Source of the DNA: Rhodospirillaceae bacterium BRH_c57 | Lineage (GTDB): Bacteria > Pseudomonadota > Alphaproteobacteria > Rhodospirillales > Rhodospirillaceae | Assembly (NCBI GenBank): GCA_000961745.1 | Contig: LAEA01000083.1 | Coordinates: 1-50,894, forward strand | Length of the DNA: 50,894 nucleotides | Direction of reading: 5' to 3' | In this document: one piece after another, positions 43,668 through 50,894 of the stretch | Numbering within the stretch: position 1 is the first letter of the stretch | Layout: each line of letters starts with the position of its first letter | Program-made: the position numbers and the translations under genes | The notes under the pieces: model-generated | What the model saw: the letters and a program-made list of their open reading frames with translations, nothing else | What the model was told of the DNA's origin: nothing | The model's database searches: none

Positions 43668-43691
43668 GAAAAACCCCGCACTCTGGCGGGG
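43668..43691 (-). terminator. Minus-strand terminator before the lysis genes
   Basis: CCCCGC (43674-43679) pairs with GCGGGG (43686-43691), and on the minus strand the stem is followed by T5 (43669-43673). It would end the tail transcript coming from the right, immediately before the holin-like ATG. Confidence 0.75.
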
Positions 43692-43726
43692 CGGGGTGGC
43701 TGCTCGATGGACTCTTGTCGCGGTGC

Positions 43727-44203
43727 CTACTCGGGCAGACCCGCCAGGATGACCGGCACCCGCTCGGCTGCGATCAACCCGGCCGTGGCGAGGAACGTCA
43801 CCCCCTCGACGGTAGCAGGCAATTCCAAGTCGATGGCGGTGAGCGCCGGATCTTCGATCAGATCAAAGAAGTCATCCAGGGCCGCCTTCAGGTTCACCTG
43901 GGCGGCTTCTGTGCCGGTGTAAGCCCGTGCCGCCCGGATGGCCAGCCGCTCGGGCGCGGTGAACTGCAACTTGAACTCCGGCCGCGACAGCTTGGTCTGG
44001 TAGGTGATGACGGGCTCGACCGGGGCCGCAGGCTCGGGCACCGGCGGCTTCACCAGCGCCCCATCAACCCACCCGTCTCCGTTCGCCGCGTTGTCGGGGA
44101 CGTCCGTTGTGTAGTAGGCCGCCACGGCGGGGTGATACAGAGCGGCCGGGTCGCCGGGGCACACGTCACGCACGCGGTCGTTTTCAATCCACGCCTTCTT
44201 CAT
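43727..44203 (-). CDS. Probable tail fibre assembly or chaperone protein
   Basis: The 158-residue protein starts MKKAWIENDRVRDVCPGDPA, has a Pro/Val-rich linker (VKPPVPEPAAPVEPVI near 51) and a helical C-terminal domain (FTAPERLAIRAARAYTGTEA). This layout, together with its place directly downstream of a glycine-rich tail adhesin, resembles small tail fibre assembly proteins. GGGAG precedes the ATG. The assignment is based on context and domain pattern. Confidence 0.65.
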   Translation of the reverse strand: MKKAWIENDRVRDVCPGDPAALYHPAVAAYYTTDVPDNAANGDGWVDGALVKPPVPEPAAPVEPVITYQTKLSRPEFKLQFTAPERLAIRAARAYTGTEAAQVNLKAALDDFFDLIEDPALTAIDLELPATVEGVTFLATAGLIAAERVPVILAGLPE

Positions 44204-44215
44204 CGTCGCTCTCCC

Positions 44216-45481
44216 TTATGCGTAGTAATAGATGATGATGGCGCCATCGCCGCCATCGCCGCCTTTGCCAGCGTTCGCGCCGCTAACCTCATAGGACGCG
44301 CCACCACCGCCGCCACCATTACCGCCATTGCCTGATTGGCGCATACCTGCGTAGGCTCCACCGCCCCCGCCCCCACCAAATCCGCCATTGCCACAAATGT
44401 AGGCAAAGTTGGCGGGGCCATAAGACCCACCCCCTCCACCGCCTAGGCCGCCGTTGCCAGGGTTGGTGCTGCTGGAGGCACCGCCACCACCGCCCCCCGC
44501 AGAGCCTGACTGTGCCTCGAAGGCGTGGTAACCCGATGGGCTAATTCCGCCGCTACCGCCGCCCCCCGACAGGTTCAGGATATGCTCAAAGGGCAAGGTC
44601 TGCGGCTGGACGGGAGTCAGTAGTGACGCAGTCGTGGCTGTGGTGATGGTCGACCCAGGCACATAACCCGCCCCTCCCACGGAAATCCGGCCGCTGGACC
44701 GTCCCGGCTGGCCTGGGCCATACGCACCTGCGCCGCTGCCCCCCGAGCAACTGGTGACACCGCCAAGACCATCCCCCCCAGCGCCGCCGGGCGCACCGCC
44801 ACCCCCTCCGGTCCCCTGCCCGGTTGAACTATTGGCGGTGTTTTCGCCCCCGTGCCCACCGCGACCACGCCAGCCGCCACCGCCGCCGGAGCCGCCGGGG
44901 TAGGAGCCGCTGCCGCTGCTGGAACCATTGCCCCCGGCGCCGCCATCGCCATAAGGCGACCCACTGCCACCCCCGCCCCCCATCGAAGCGTGTGACGCCA
45001 GCGTCCCAAAGGTCGTACCACCCGCACCACCGTCGAATGTGATGCCGGACAGCACGCTGGCATCAACCGTGCCTGTGCCCCCAGCAGCCGGAGTAGCGTG
45101 CGTGCTGGCAACCGCGCCCCCAGCACCCCCAGTCGCTGACAGCAGCGTACCATAGCTGGACGTACCCCCAGATGAGCCAGCAACTCCGGCAGACAGCGAC
45201 CCCGCGCCCCCCGCACCAACTGTGAGGGTTGGGGTGGTGTTGCCAGCACCAAGGTTGATGATGCCGGATGCGTAGCCACCACCAGCGCCCCCACCAGCGG
45301 AATACTTGCTGCCCGTGGTATCGGAGCGCCCACCGCCACCACCGCCCCCGAACACATGCACTTCAATCTCAGGGTCAGCACCAAGAGGGAGGGTAAACGT
45401 GTGCGACCCCGCCGTCGTGAACCACACGGAACGGAGTTTCTTATGCTGACCACTGCGCAGGAATGAGGAAACGTTAGACAT
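44216..45481 (-). CDS. Glycine-rich tail adhesin-like protein
   Basis: The 421-residue protein begins with a short beta domain (FTTAGSHTFTLPLGADPEIE) and then consists mainly of Gly-rich runs separated by short loops, ending YYYA. Runs such as GGGGGGGRSD and GGNGGGGGGAS suggest packed polyglycine helices, as in the distal adhesins of some phage tail fibres. It would therefore set host range. The loops between runs, including NLGAGNTTPTLTVGAGG and ISPSGYHAFEA, are the expected variable receptor contacts. It starts by overlapping the tail fibre stop (TAATG). Confidence 0.8.
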   Translation of the reverse strand: MSNVSSFLRSGQHKKLRSVWFTTAGSHTFTLPLGADPEIEVHVFGGGGGGGRSDTTGSKYSAGGGAGGGYASGIINLGAGNTTPTLTVGAGGAGSLSAGVAGSSGGTSSYGTLLSATGGAGGAVASTHATPAAGGTGTVDASVLSGITFDGGAGGTTFGTLASHASMGGGGGSGSPYGDGGAGGNGSSSGSGSYPGGSGGGGGWRGRGGHGGENTANSSTGQGTGGGGGAPGGAGGDGLGGVTSCSGGSGAGAYGPGQPGRSSGRISVGGAGYVPGSTITTATTASLLTPVQPQTLPFEHILNLSGGGGSGGISPSGYHAFEAQSGSAGGGGGGASSSTNPGNGGLGGGGGGSYGPANFAYICGNGGFGGGGGGGAYAGMRQSGNGGNGGGGGGASYEVSGANAGKGGDGGDGAIIIYYYA

Positions 45482-46311
45482 TAGAAAAGCCTCCAGTCGG
45501 AGCCGTTGAACCAGATGGTGACGTCAATGCCGGGGGTGTCCAACACCATGTCCTCGGCCAGCCCCATGATGGTATGACCGTTGCGCGCCACCGTGTGGAC
45601 CACGCTGGTGCTGATGCTTTCGCCGTCCATCAAACGGACGGCCGCGCCGGCGGTAGGCGCCAGCGGAAGTGTCAAGGTAACCGCAGCCGGGGCGGTGATG
45701 GTGTAGGCAAGGCCCGCGACAAGCTGCACCGCCTCGGTCACCAGCGTGCCGCCAACGACGGGCAGGGACGCCCACTCCACACCGCTGCCCGTCGAGCGGG
45801 CGAACAGCCCTGTGTTGCCCACGGCTGGGGTCGGCACGGGCACCCCCTCCAGGAGGACGACGTTGGTGCCGTCTGACCCGTAAAGGTGGCCCGCATTCGC
45901 CGGCGCCGGGTCTGGCACCGTGGACCCGGCAATACTGTCCGCTGCGGTCTCGGCCCGGATGGCTTCTTCCCGCGCCGACCGCGTGCCCGGCCCGCCCGGC
46001 TCCGTGCCTGTCGCCCAAGCCTCGGACAGGACCTGGGCGTCCGTCGCGGCCCTGGCAGACAGCCCGGCCGACAAGGCAGAGTCCGCCGCCTCCCCCGCCT
46101 TGGTGTTGGCCGTGCCCGCGTTCGTGTTCGCCTCGCCCGCCAAGCGCGACACGGCAGCCGCGACGGCCGCCGTGTCGTTCAGGGCGTCAGGGATCTCGGT
46201 CAGGTACCCGTCACCGCCGAACCCGTTGGGGTTGGTCGTCGCGTCGTACCGGCCGGCGTTGTAGTCCGCCAGACGGTCAACGGCGGCTTGTTCTTCGGTG
46301 GTCAGCGCCAT
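45481..46311 (-). CDS. Phage tail fibre-like protein
   Basis: The 276-residue protein has an Ala-rich helical region at about 45-135 (coiled-coil-like, AGTANTKAGEAADSALSAGL) and a beta-rich C-terminus ending VTIWFNGSDWRLF, similar to the ends of many tail fibre or tip proteins. It probably trimerises and links the tail to the adhesin encoded next. The junctions on both sides are tight (1-base gap, 1-base overlap), consistent with one tail operon. Confidence 0.75.
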   Translation of the reverse strand: MALTTEEQAAVDRLADYNAGRYDATTNPNGFGGDGYLTEIPDALNDTAAVAAAVSRLAGEANTNAGTANTKAGEAADSALSAGLSARAATDAQVLSEAWATGTEPGGPGTRSAREEAIRAETAADSIAGSTVPDPAPANAGHLYGSDGTNVVLLEGVPVPTPAVGNTGLFARSTGSGVEWASLPVVGGTLVTEAVQLVAGLAYTITAPAAVTLTLPLAPTAGAAVRLMDGESISTSVVHTVARNGHTIMGLAEDMVLDTPGIDVTIWFNGSDWRLF

Positions 46312-46312
46312 G

Positions 46313-47191
46313 TTACATCACCTCTTTAAGGCTGATCGGCACGCCGTCCCGACCAGGGGAGACGAAGGAATGCAGGGACAAAGCGGTAAAGCGGGCCGGA
46401 TAGGCGTTGCGCAACTGGTGGACCGGGTCTTCGGGGTTGGGCCACCAGAAAAACGGCACGTCGATGTCCAGTTGCCGGCGCATTTCCAGCCACACGCCAA
46501 GCGCAGAATCGCGCGGAAGGTGGCTGATGACCCCCTCGAACACGCGCGGCTTGGGACGGCGCCGGAACGTCATCGTGCCGCCGTCCGCCTCCTGGCTCTC
46601 GGTGCGCGACTGGTATCCGTACTCCGCCCCGAAACTGAACGACCGCAAAATCTGGTGCGCCTCGCCAACCTCGATGGCGCCGATCTGCACAAACCCCGCC
46701 GGATTGAGCGGGTCGGCGGGCCTGATGCGCACCGCGTCCACGTAGTAGGCCCCCGGCAGCCGGATCGGCAGATGCCAGGGGTAGCCCGCGATTTCCTCGG
46801 CCGTGTAGGTGCGGTCCCACCAGCGGCCCCCGTCCCAGTCAACCTGGTCCTCCGTAAATACCGCCGGCCAGGACTGCACGGTGACGGTGGACAGAACCGT
46901 TTCCGGCTCGGTCGTGGTGTCCAGCAACTCGACCGTCACGGTGCTGCCGATGCTGAGGTTGTGGCGGCACAGCGCGACAAAATCGACCCGCCGCCGGGGC
47001 GAGAACGTCGCCGTGATGACGTTGTCCTCCGGCGCGGGCGACGCGCCACGCCAGGGGTAGGACAGCGGCATGGTGCCCAGGTTGGCCGCCGGGTACAGGG
47101 CATGGGCGGTCGATGCGCTCCACACCGCCTTGGTCCTCCACGACGGGAAACCGACGATGGCGTTATGGGCCGGGATGGTCTGGATGGTCAT
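46313..47191 (-). CDS. Phage tail protein (baseplate-associated)
   Basis: The 292-residue protein is beta-rich with aromatic clusters (GGRWWDRTY near 122, FFWWPNP near 247). It starts MTIQTIPAHNAIVGFPSWRT. It resembles the second of the hub-proximal tail proteins in siphophages and GTA-like clusters, but no specific family is named with confidence. It lies between the large tail protein and the fibre. Confidence 0.7.
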   Translation of the reverse strand: MTIQTIPAHNAIVGFPSWRTKAVWSASTAHALYPAANLGTMPLSYPWRGASPAPEDNVITATFSPRRRVDFVALCRHNLSIGSTVTVELLDTTTEPETVLSTVTVQSWPAVFTEDQVDWDGGRWWDRTYTAEEIAGYPWHLPIRLPGAYYVDAVRIRPADPLNPAGFVQIGAIEVGEAHQILRSFSFGAEYGYQSRTESQEADGGTMTFRRRPKPRVFEGVISHLPRDSALGVWLEMRRQLDIDVPFFWWPNPEDPVHQLRNAYPARFTALSLHSFVSPGRDGVPISLKEVM

Positions 47192-47192
47192 G

Positions 47193-48749
47193 TCACCCCC
47201 ACACGGTCATGTCGGCGGTCAACGCCAAGAGGTTGAGGTGCATCCCCGGAACGCGGACATTGCGCCCGGCCGACAGGCCCAGGCGCGGGTGCTCGACCCG
47301 CACCGTGACGCCCAGGTCCACAAGGCCGGTAAGCACGGGGGTCATGGTGACGCCCGTCAAAAACCGCCGCCGGTCGGCATAAAGATCCCGGCGCCGGTGC
47401 GCCTCGTCCTCGGCATCGGCGCGATGGGCGAACAGGGTGTCTATGACCATCGGGACGGACAGCGGGTGCGCGGCCCGAACGGCCGCATCCTCGCCGGTCG
47501 AGGCCTCAAGCCACTCGGTGGCGAGCCGGTCCTTTTCCTCGGCCGTGCCGGCGGCGTCGGCCAAGCTGTCCTTGCTCTGGACGGTGTAGTTGCGGGCACA
47601 CCGCAGGGTGACCTCCCACGGCTGGAGACCGCCTTCCGCACGCCCGGTGAACAGCGGCTTGATGCTGAGGATGTCGCCCTCATTGAGCGCCCCAGGCCGG
47701 TCCAACGTCAGACTGGCAAAGGTCGCCACGGGCGTTCCAGGGGCCTCGATGCGCTGGACGCGCCATTCCCCGGTGCCGTCCTGCCAATACCCCGCGCCCA
47801 CCGTGGCCGCAAAGTCATCGAGGGCCTGCCGGATCTTGTCGGTGCCGCGCCACCACCCGCCGCACTCGGCGGCGTTGGCAAGGTCCAGCGCCGTCAGGTC
47901 GGCCGCCCGAAAGACAATTCCCGCCCGCGCGCCGAGGACCTCAAATCCCTTGGCCGCCGTGCGGTCGGCTACCGTCGCCCCGGTCGTCACGTTGGCCGCG
48001 ACCTGCCCGTCGATGGCCGACCCGAAGCGCACCGTGGGCCGCTCGGTCGCGGTCCCCGGATACCAGTCATACGTCCCCGGCGTCGGCGCCGTGGACAGCA
48101 GGGCCGCCAGCGACGCCTGCGCCACGCCGGGTGTGATGACATCCCCGCGCACCTTGACCACGTCAAAGGTGAGCGGCCCGGCATCGCACGCCACGCACAC
48201 GCCGAGCGCGGCGTCGGTCACCTCCAGCGGGATGTTAAAGGCCGGACCGACAACCACGGCCACCGCCTGGTCCTTGAGGGTGTCGCCGCCCTCGACCCCG
48301 CCGGTGCCGGCATAGACCGCCTCGGACAGGGGCTGATCCAAGACCTCGGTAAAACTGTCGTGGATGCGCACGACCACCTCTTTAATGTCCACCTCGACCG
48401 CCGCAACCACGCCGTTGAACACCTCCGTAAAGGTGTCATAGGCCGCATCGCTGCCGCCGATCAGCACCCGCACCGGACGCCCGTCCGTCCACGCGTCGGC
48501 CAGCCAGTCGTATTTGCCGTCCAAATTGTTAAGGCGGATCTCCCCGAAGTCGTTGGTCCCCGCCCCGAAAGTCATGCCGTCGCGGAAAATCTCGCGCCGG
48601 ATGAAGGACGGGACAGTTCCCGTGGCAAAGAGGTCCCAGTAGTGGCCGGGCGCCGTGGGGTGGTTGTAGGCCTGCGACCCCACGCGCTCGACCCGGTCAG
48701 TGGAGGTCACAGGATCATGGGCCGTGATTTCGGCCAGGATGATAGTCAT
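47193..48749 (-). CDS. Large phage tail (hub-like) protein
   Basis: The 518-residue protein begins MTIILAEITAHDPVTS and is rich in beta segments. Residues 60-75 (MTFGAGTNDFGEIRLNN) and the whole fold pattern recall baseplate hub or tail-tip proteins of siphophages. It ends ALTADMTVWG. Its start overlaps the tape-measure stop as ATGA. Between tape measure and fibre, a hub role is the most likely. Codon use is strongly GC-ending. Confidence 0.7.
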   Translation of the reverse strand: MTIILAEITAHDPVTSTDRVERVGSQAYNHPTAPGHYWDLFATGTVPSFIRREIFRDGMTFGAGTNDFGEIRLNNLDGKYDWLADAWTDGRPVRVLIGGSDAAYDTFTEVFNGVVAAVEVDIKEVVVRIHDSFTEVLDQPLSEAVYAGTGGVEGGDTLKDQAVAVVVGPAFNIPLEVTDAALGVCVACDAGPLTFDVVKVRGDVITPGVAQASLAALLSTAPTPGTYDWYPGTATERPTVRFGSAIDGQVAANVTTGATVADRTAAKGFEVLGARAGIVFRAADLTALDLANAAECGGWWRGTDKIRQALDDFAATVGAGYWQDGTGEWRVQRIEAPGTPVATFASLTLDRPGALNEGDILSIKPLFTGRAEGGLQPWEVTLRCARNYTVQSKDSLADAAGTAEEKDRLATEWLEASTGEDAAVRAAHPLSVPMVIDTLFAHRADAEDEAHRRRDLYADRRRFLTGVTMTPVLTGLVDLGVTVRVEHPRLGLSAGRNVRVPGMHLNLLALTADMTVWG

Positions 48750-50894
48750 GCTGTTGCGGCCCTCTGTTGTGCTGTGGCCTGCGCCTGGGCTTCGGCGGCA
48801 TCGGCCACCCGGTCCAGACGGTCCAGGGTGCCCTCTCCGGCCCGCGCCGACAGGCCGATCAAGCGTTCGAATGCGCCGAGAATCCGATCAAGGCGGGCTT
48901 CCGTTCCGCGCATGTCAGTGCGGCTGGACCCACCGGACAGGATGTCCCGCGCCTCGTGTCGGTTGAAGACGTGGGTGGTCGGGCCTGTGTAGAGAAGTTC
49001 CTCGTTGTGGACGCGGACGACCTCGCCCGGCCGGGTGGTGCCACCGGACGAAAAACTGCGGCCTTCAAACTGGCCGTACTGATTGAAATGTTGCAGCGCC
49101 CCGGCCAGATTGCCGGCCCCGTAGTGCGCCGCGACATCCGGGTTGGCCGCCAGATATGCCGCTGCCCGCGTCTCGATTGACGCGCCCCCGGTGGCGTTCT
49201 GCCCCTGGAGGCCGTCGAACGTGCCGACTGGCGCGCTCGCTCCGCCACCACCAGCGACAGGGGTGGACACGGCAGCCTGATACGCTGCCAGGGCATCAGC
49301 CAGCGAGATCACGCTGGTGTTGATGAGGCCCAAGGCTTCCATCTGCCCGCGCATGACGCCGAGTTGTTCGTCGGCGATCCGCACATGACGCTCGGCCACC
49401 GTCTCGACGTCCCGAAGGTCGGACTGCACGCCGTCGAAACCCTCGCGGTATTCGCCGGACGCCGTCGAGTAGATGGACTTGAGCGCCTCCAGGTACTGCG
49501 GCCCGATCTGCGTGAGCCGCTGCCCGGCCTGAAGGTCCCCCAGGCGGGAGGCGGCCAACGTCTCGTCATACTGCCGCTTGGCCTCGGCCAACCGCTCCGG
49601 CGCCGACAGAGGCGACAGGTTGGTGTCCAGCAACAGAGACTGACGCAGGTCCCGCATCGACTGGGCCAAACCATAAGCCCCGTCCCGCAAATCCTGCCGC
49701 GCCCGAGACTCGGCCTCATAGGCCCGCGTCACGTCGGCCTCCAGGGTCGCCATGCGCTGCGCCTCAAGCTCCGCGCGCTGGAGTGCGTAGAGGCGGTTGA
49801 GCTGGCCGATGTCGCCACCGACTGCCACAGCCTCACGGTGCAACCCCTTAAACGAGTCTCCCAGGTTGCGCAGGGCAAGCGCGGTCGGGTCAGTCATAGA
49901 TAGGATCTGGTCACCGATCTCCTTGTTGAACTCATCGCGCAGGCGGCCGGCCGCCTTGGCCCCGGCGGCATCAAGGGCCTCCATCACCGCAGCCACATCA
50001 TTCAACGACAGGCCGAGCGCGCGCGCCCGCTCGGCGGCCTGTTCGGTGGCTGTTTTCTGCGCCTCGACCTGGGCATTGATGTCCTTGAGGGCAGCCGCGT
50101 ATTGGCCGATGGGCTCGGGTGCAATGGCCTCGTTCAAGGCTTCGATGGTGCCCAGCAGATTATCCCAGCCAGCCGCGAACGTGATGTTGGAGAGGGCCTC
50201 TTCCGCGCCCTTGCCCACGCTGGCACGCATGGCCGTGGCGACGTTGTCGGAAATCCCCTCCCACAGGTCCGGGTTGGTCAGGCCCTTGGTCAGGGCCGCC
50301 TCGGCCGCTTCCTCGGCGCTGCCCATCTTTTTGTCATCAACCCACCACTCGTCGTACTTTTCGGTGTAGCCCAGGCTGGCGACGTGCGTGTCAGACCGCA
50401 GGGTGCCCCGGAAGGACGCGCCTGCATCGCGCAGGCCGTCCAGCATGGCGGCGCCCAGGGCCAACATCTTGTCGCCGCTCTGGCCTTCCTCGTCTCCCAC
50501 CTCCACCCGGTGGGCGCCGGAACTGTTGATGGCGACGACATTGTCCCCCGCCGGGACACTGCCCAGAAACGACGCGCCCATACTGCCCAGCATCCCGCCG
50601 ATGGCTGCGCCCAACACAGTCCCGATGCCGGGGATGATGGACCCAATCGCCGCCCCGGCCGCCATGCCGCCGCCCGTGCCCACCATCTGTTTGACGTCGC
50701 CGCTGGCGAAAGCGGCGCCAAGCTGCAAGGCCAAGCCAATGTAAGGAAGTGCGCCCCCAAGGCTGCCACCGCCCACACCAGAGGCCGCGCCGCCCACGTT
50801 GGCTCCAGCGCCTCCGAAGGCGGCCAGATCCGCAGCCGACGCAGCGGCGGCCGTCGAAGCGTGAAACGTCGTCGTGCCGGCGCCAATCGTCGCG
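48746..50894 (-). CDS. Tape-measure-like tail protein (partial)
   Basis: The reading frame is open to the right window edge, so the N-terminus lies outside. The visible 715 or so residues include Gly/Ala-rich hydrophobic segments near the visible start (VGTGGGMAAGAAIGSIIPG), long amphipathic helices (ALRNLGDSFKGLHREAVAVG, then ALQRAELEAQRMATLEADVT) and a tail with VRVHNEELLYTGPTTHVFNR followed by a helical end. This is the usual make-up of a siphophage tape measure, which sets tail length. A GTG at 50797 could be misread as a start; the upstream codons still look coding. Confidence 0.8.
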   Translation of the reverse strand, partial: ATIGAGTTTFHASTAAAASAADLAAFGGAGANVGGAASGVGGGSLGGALPYIGLALQLGAAFASGDVKQMVGTGGGMAAGAAIGSIIPGIGTVLGAAIGGMLGSMGASFLGSVPAGDNVVAINSSGAHRVEVGDEEGQSGDKMLALGAAMLDGLRDAGASFRGTLRSDTHVASLGYTEKYDEWWVDDKKMGSAEEAAEAALTKGLTNPDLWEGISDNVATAMRASVGKGAEEALSNITFAAGWDNLLGTIEALNEAIAPEPIGQYAAALKDINAQVEAQKTATEQAAERARALGLSLNDVAAVMEALDAAGAKAAGRLRDEFNKEIGDQILSMTDPTALALRNLGDSFKGLHREAVAVGGDIGQLNRLYALQRAELEAQRMATLEADVTRAYEAESRARQDLRDGAYGLAQSMRDLRQSLLLDTNLSPLSAPERLAEAKRQYDETLAASRLGDLQAGQRLTQIGPQYLEALKSIYSTASGEYREGFDGVQSDLRDVETVAERHVRIADEQLGVMRGQMEALGLINTSVISLADALAAYQAAVSTPVAGGGGASAPVGTFDGLQGQNATGGASIETRAAAYLAANPDVAAHYGAGNLAGALQHFNQYGQFEGRSFSSGGTTRPGEVVRVHNEELLYTGPTTHVFNRHEARDILSGGSSRTDMRGTEARLDRILGAFERLIGLSARAGEGTLDRLDRVADAAEAQAQATAQQRAATA

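Noticed and set aside
47070-48992. Long plus-strand frame (640 codons) over the tail genes
   Set aside because: It is antisense to two tail genes in very GC-rich DNA, has Arg/Pro/His-rich composition and no family motifs.

Overview
The window looks like accessory DNA from a GC-rich alphaproteobacterium. The pointers are a Ros/MucR-type zinc-finger regulator, a RepA_C-type plasmid initiator, a pRiA4b ORF-3-like protein and high-GC siphophage-like tail genes. Genus cannot be decided from the sequence; a Rhodospirillales-like host is a guess.

Layout. (1) 1-8069 is a plasmid-like integrative element. It has an 8-bp tandem repeat, an array of 19-bp dyads, a hypothetical gene, repA with iteron-like repeats, a frameshifted RuvC-like resolvase, an XRE regulator, a Lon-like AAA ATPase, a 56-residue protein, and an excisionase/integrase pair. 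It ends at a 46-bp fragment of a tRNA-Thr(GGT) 3' end (8024-8069). (2) 8024-42073 is a second element of about 34 kb, bounded by that fragment and an identical copy at 42028-42073, with its own integrase beside the right copy. (3) 42074-50894 is part of a tail and lysis module on the minus strand: tape-measure-like protein (cut by the window end), three tail genes, tail fibre, glycine-rich adhesin-like protein, probable assembly protein, holin-like protein, M15 endolysin, small lipoprotein and DUF1353 protein. Neither tRNA fragment has a 5' half beside it, so the two elements appear stacked in tandem at one tRNA gene whose intact copy should lie left of the window.

The 34-kb element is a defence and DNA-modification island. 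It carries: (a) SNF2 helicase, adenine methyltransferase (Mod) and helicase-nuclease (Res), 12460-21756, an extended type III R-M-like locus; (b) an XRE-ImmA/PIN pair, 22241-23807; (c) a minus-strand operon (28389 to 25108) of a small protein, an unknown protein, a protein fusing two adenine methyltransferase domains, and a paralogue of its first half; (d) a large helicase-primase, a serine resolvase and a degenerate serine-recombinase-like protein; (e) a two-gene locus matching type I Mokosh, with a PLD-fold protein and a Ser/Thr kinase-SF1 helicase fusion, 35194-40193; (f) several secreted or unrecognised proteins.

How the parts may work together (inference): the integrases move each element through the tRNA 3' end. 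RepA and iterons, or the primase-helicase, may give transient replication. The solitary methyltransferases may protect the element during transfer, while the R-M-like and Mokosh loci protect the host from phage. The least described items are a -1 slippery heptamer that would fuse Xis to Int, identical 19-bp sites lying in two reading frames of the resolvase gene, a palindromic element inserted in frame in the helicase-primase gene, and an AT-rich core inside Mod.
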